Assembly: GCA_947306025.1 (NCBI GenBank)
Contig: CAMZFJ010000084.1
Coordinates: 1 to 7,185, forward strand
DNA length: 7,185 nucleotides
Direction of reading: 5' to 3'
Origin: an uncultured Fibrobacter sp.
GTDB lineage: Bacteria > Fibrobacterota > Fibrobacteria > Fibrobacterales > Fibrobacteraceae
Positions within the stretch are counted from its first letter, which is position 1; each line of letters opens with the position of its first letter. The translations under genes and the position numbers were made by a program. Below, piece after piece: positions 6,218-7,185 of this stretch. The notes under the pieces are model-generated. The model searched no databases, was not told where the DNA came from, and saw only the letters and a list, made by a program, of their open reading frames with translations.

Positions 6218-6255
6218 TGTCATCCTGAGCGAAGTGCAACGAAGTCGAAGGATCT
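6218..6255. repeat. REP-like dispersed intergenic repeat (TGTCATCCTGAGCGAAG type)
   Basis: The sequence starts TGTCATCCTGAGCGAAG and ends CGAAGTCGAAGGATCT. ATCCT (6222-6226) and AGGAT (6249-6253) form inverted ends, and CGAAG occurs three times between them. I recognise this as a short repeat scattered in intergenic regions of many bacterial genomes, where its other strand is often mis-annotated as protein containing RFAQDD-like text. Copy number in this genome cannot be judged from one window. Confidence 0.72.
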
Positions 6256-6292
6256 TGTGAAAATTAGGCAACAGATGATGGATTAGTTGGCT

Positions 6293-6316
6293 AAAAAAAA
6301 ATCGGAACTTTGCTCC
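6293..6316 (-). terminator. Terminator-like hairpin, minus strand, with no known gene upstream
   Basis: On the minus strand GGAGC-AAA-GTTCC (five pairs including one G-T) is followed by GA and nine T. It would end a transcript entering from the right, yet no minus-strand gene lies there. It could shield the repeat region or end an antisense or small RNA. The stem is short, so confidence is limited. Confidence 0.4.
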
Positions 6317-6321
6317 CCAGT

Positions 6322-6343
6322 GAGGCGAATCACCTCGTTTTTT
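6322..6343 (+). terminator. Weak terminator-like hairpin, plus strand
   Basis: GAGG pairs with CCTC across CGAATCA (with one possible inner G-C pair), followed by G and six T. It is a weak stem. With the hairpin at 6293-6316 it could form a two-way block between the repeat mosaic and the sigma-54 promoter. It also lies about 115 bases upstream of the predicted start of transcription, where activator sites of sigma-54 promoters often lie. Confidence 0.3.
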
Positions 6344-6382
6344 CAGCAGCATTCAAGACTCTAATTTAGATTTTTAGAATAA

Positions 6383-6405
6383 AATTTGCGTTTTTCGAGC
6401 AAATT
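6383..6405. promoter_or_regulatory. Perfect 7+7 dyad upstream of the sigma-54 promoter (possible operator)
   Basis: AATTTGC (6383-6389) and GCAAATT (6399-6405) are perfect inverted copies around a 9-base T-rich spacer. The centre lies about 56 bases before the predicted transcription start. No U-tract follows, so a terminator is unlikely. It is a candidate binding site for an activator, repressor or bending protein. Confidence 0.5.
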
Positions 6406-6423
6406 CGCCATCTTTTAAAAATT

Positions 6424-6439
6424 TGGCATGGTTATTGCT
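6424..6439 (+). promoter_or_regulatory. Sigma-54 (-24/-12) promoter of the helical-repeat protein gene
   Basis: TGGCATG-N4-TTGC matches the RpoN consensus TGGCACG-N4-TTGC at all but one base. The invariant GG (6425-6426) and GC (6437-6438) are exactly 12 bases apart, and the base after GC is T as the consensus prefers. Transcription would start near 6450, giving a leader of about 42 bases to ATG 6492. Sigma-54 promoters need an ATP-driven enhancer-binding activator, which is not encoded in the window. Confidence 0.75.
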
Positions 6440-6476
6440 TTCATTAGGGCAAAGGAGTAAAAAAGCACCCTTAATC

Positions 6477-6484
6477 AAGGAAGG
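6477..6484 (+). promoter_or_regulatory. Ribosome binding site of the helical-repeat protein gene
   Basis: AAGGAAGG stands 7 bases before ATG 6492. It supports that start and hence the signal peptide immediately after it. Confidence 0.85.
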
Positions 6485-6491
6485 ATTAATT

Positions 6492-7185
6492 ATGAAATCA
6501 AAATTCATTGCTATTCTCACACTTTCGACACTTGCTTTTTTTGCAACCGCATCTGCAAAGAGCAACTTCTCGGATATGAGAAGAGTCAACAAGGCCGACA
6601 TTTCCTCCGAAATTTCGACTGAAGTCAAAACCGAAATCACCGACAAGAGCGATTTCGAAAAATTACGTGACGAAAGTAAGGAAGCACGCAAGGAACTCTT
6701 GGACAAAATCAAGCTCGACAAGGATGAACTTGCAATAGTCCCGCCGACACCGCCGAAGGCTGATATCGTTCCGCCGACCCCGAAGACGGAAGAAGAACTC
6801 CAGGCCGAACGCGAAGCCCACGAAGCAGAAATGGCAGCCAAGAAGGCCGAACATGAAGCTAAGAAGGCTGAAGAAGAAGCAAAGCGTGCCGAACGTGAAG
6901 AAGCAATGAAGGCAGAACACGAAGCCCGCAAGGCGGAGATGGAAGCCAAGAGAGCTGAAGAAGAAGCTAAGCGCGCTGAACGTGAAGAAGCCATGAAGGC
7001 TGAACACGAAGCCCGCAAGGCCGAGATGGAAGCCAAGAGAGCTGAAGAAGAAGCTAAGCGTGCTGAACGTGAAGAAGCCATGAAGGCCGAACGCGAAGCT
7101 CACAAGGCTGAAATGGAAGCTAAGAGAGCTGAACTCGAAGCTCAGCGTGCAGAACGCGAAGAAGCAATGAAGGCTGAACGTGAAG
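6492..7185 (+). CDS. Secreted Ala/Glu/Lys/Arg helical-repeat protein (3' truncated)
   Basis: I do not recognise this gene. The frame is open to the right edge (231 residues visible). A clear Sec signal peptide is present: MKSK, a hydrophobic core at 5-18, and cleavage near A22 (ATASA|KS). Residues 23-80 are charged and probably helical. A proline hinge at about 82-98 holds IVPPTP twice. From about 99 on the protein is almost only A, E, K, R, M, H, arranged as AExEAxK-type heptads and then exact 29-residue repeats. This predicts a long coiled coil or single alpha-helix with i to i+4 Glu-Lys/Arg pairs, similar in composition to TolA domain II. A periplasmic spanning rod or surface stalk is possible, but the anchor or functional domain lies outside the window. 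Control appears to be by the sigma-54 promoter at 6424-6439; AAGGAAGG (6477-6484) lies 7 bases before the start. Confidence 0.85.
   Translation, partial: MKSKFIAILTLSTLAFFATASAKSNFSDMRRVNKADISSEISTEVKTEITDKSDFEKLRDESKEARKELLDKIKLDKDELAIVPPTPPKADIVPPTPKTEEELQAEREAHEAEMAAKKAEHEAKKAEEEAKRAEREEAMKAEHEARKAEMEAKRAEEEAKRAEREEAMKAEHEARKAEMEAKRAEEEAKRAEREEAMKAEREAHKAEMEAKRAELEAQRAEREEAMKAERE
6867..7185 (+). repeat. 87-bp tandem coding repeat (29 residues), at least 3.7 copies
   Basis: Units start at 6867, 6954, 7041 and 7128, exactly 87 bases apart; the last is cut by the window edge. Units 1 and 2 encode identical protein but differ at six bases, all third codon positions. Unit 3 swaps His and Arg within one heptad and has further silent changes. 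Each unit is three heptads plus one octad. Degenerate copies extend upstream to about 6800. Such arrays readily change length by recombination. Confidence 0.92.

Noticed and set aside
6095..6352. 85-codon minus-strand frame across the repeat island
   Set aside because: It is composed of the REP-like and hairpin repeats, the kind of text often mis-annotated as hypothetical protein; no ribosome binding site or domain.
6374..7081. 235-codon minus-strand open frame opposite the repeat protein
   Set aside because: It is a shadow of the 87-bp repeat (SARLASSSALLA-type repeats) and crosses the sigma-54 promoter; the plus-strand frame has the signal peptide and ribosome binding site.
6663..7103. 146-codon minus-strand frame rich in Phe, Leu and Gly opposite the repeat
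   Set aside because: Same repeat shadow in another frame, without a start signal or family features.

Overview
The window most resembles a Gram-negative bacterium. Fibrobacter or a close relative is my best guess (moderate confidence). It rests on overall composition, a CSL-type family 2 glycosyltransferase, an outer-membrane secretin locus, and an intergenic mosaic of heptamer repeats plus the TGTCATCCTGAGCGAAG-type repeat, which I associate with that group. No marker gene in the window proves the taxonomy.

Layout. (1) Positions 3-992 (+) hold the C-terminal part of a membrane-embedded, processive-type GT2 glycosyltransferase, cut by the left edge and followed by a strong intrinsic terminator. 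(2) Positions 5903 down to 1109 (-) hold a tight five-gene operon converging on the glycosyltransferase. In transcription order these are an outer-membrane secretin, a single-pass inner-membrane protein that looks like a GspL/PilM-type cytoplasmic domain joined to a GspC/PilP-type periplasmic domain, a GspK/PilX-like pseudopilin with a beta-helix-like passenger, a GspI-like pseudopilin, and a short GspH/J-like pseudopilin. Several start calls differ from the longest ORF and are fixed by ribosome binding sites: 2797, 1748 (an ATGA overlap) and 1372. (3) Positions 5904-6491 are a 588-bp divergent intergenic region. It holds about fifteen 7-bp tandem units, two different short palindromes in the same flanks, a dispersed REP-like repeat, terminator-like hairpins, a perfect 7+7 dyad and a very good sigma-54 (-24/-12) promoter. 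(4) Positions 6492-7185 (+) begin a secreted protein with a proline-rich hinge and a long Ala/Glu/Lys/Arg helix built from an 87-bp (29-residue) tandem repeat. It runs off the right edge.

How it fits together. The minus-strand operon supplies the outer-membrane gate, the inner-membrane coupling protein and three minor pseudopilins of a type II secretion or type IV pilus-like machine. It has no ATPase, GspF, major pseudopilin or prepilin peptidase, so these must come from elsewhere. The right-hand gene appears to be under separate, activator-dependent control. The most unusual items are the L/C-type fusion, the beta-helix pseudopilin, the repeat mosaic, and the sigma-54-driven helical-repeat protein.
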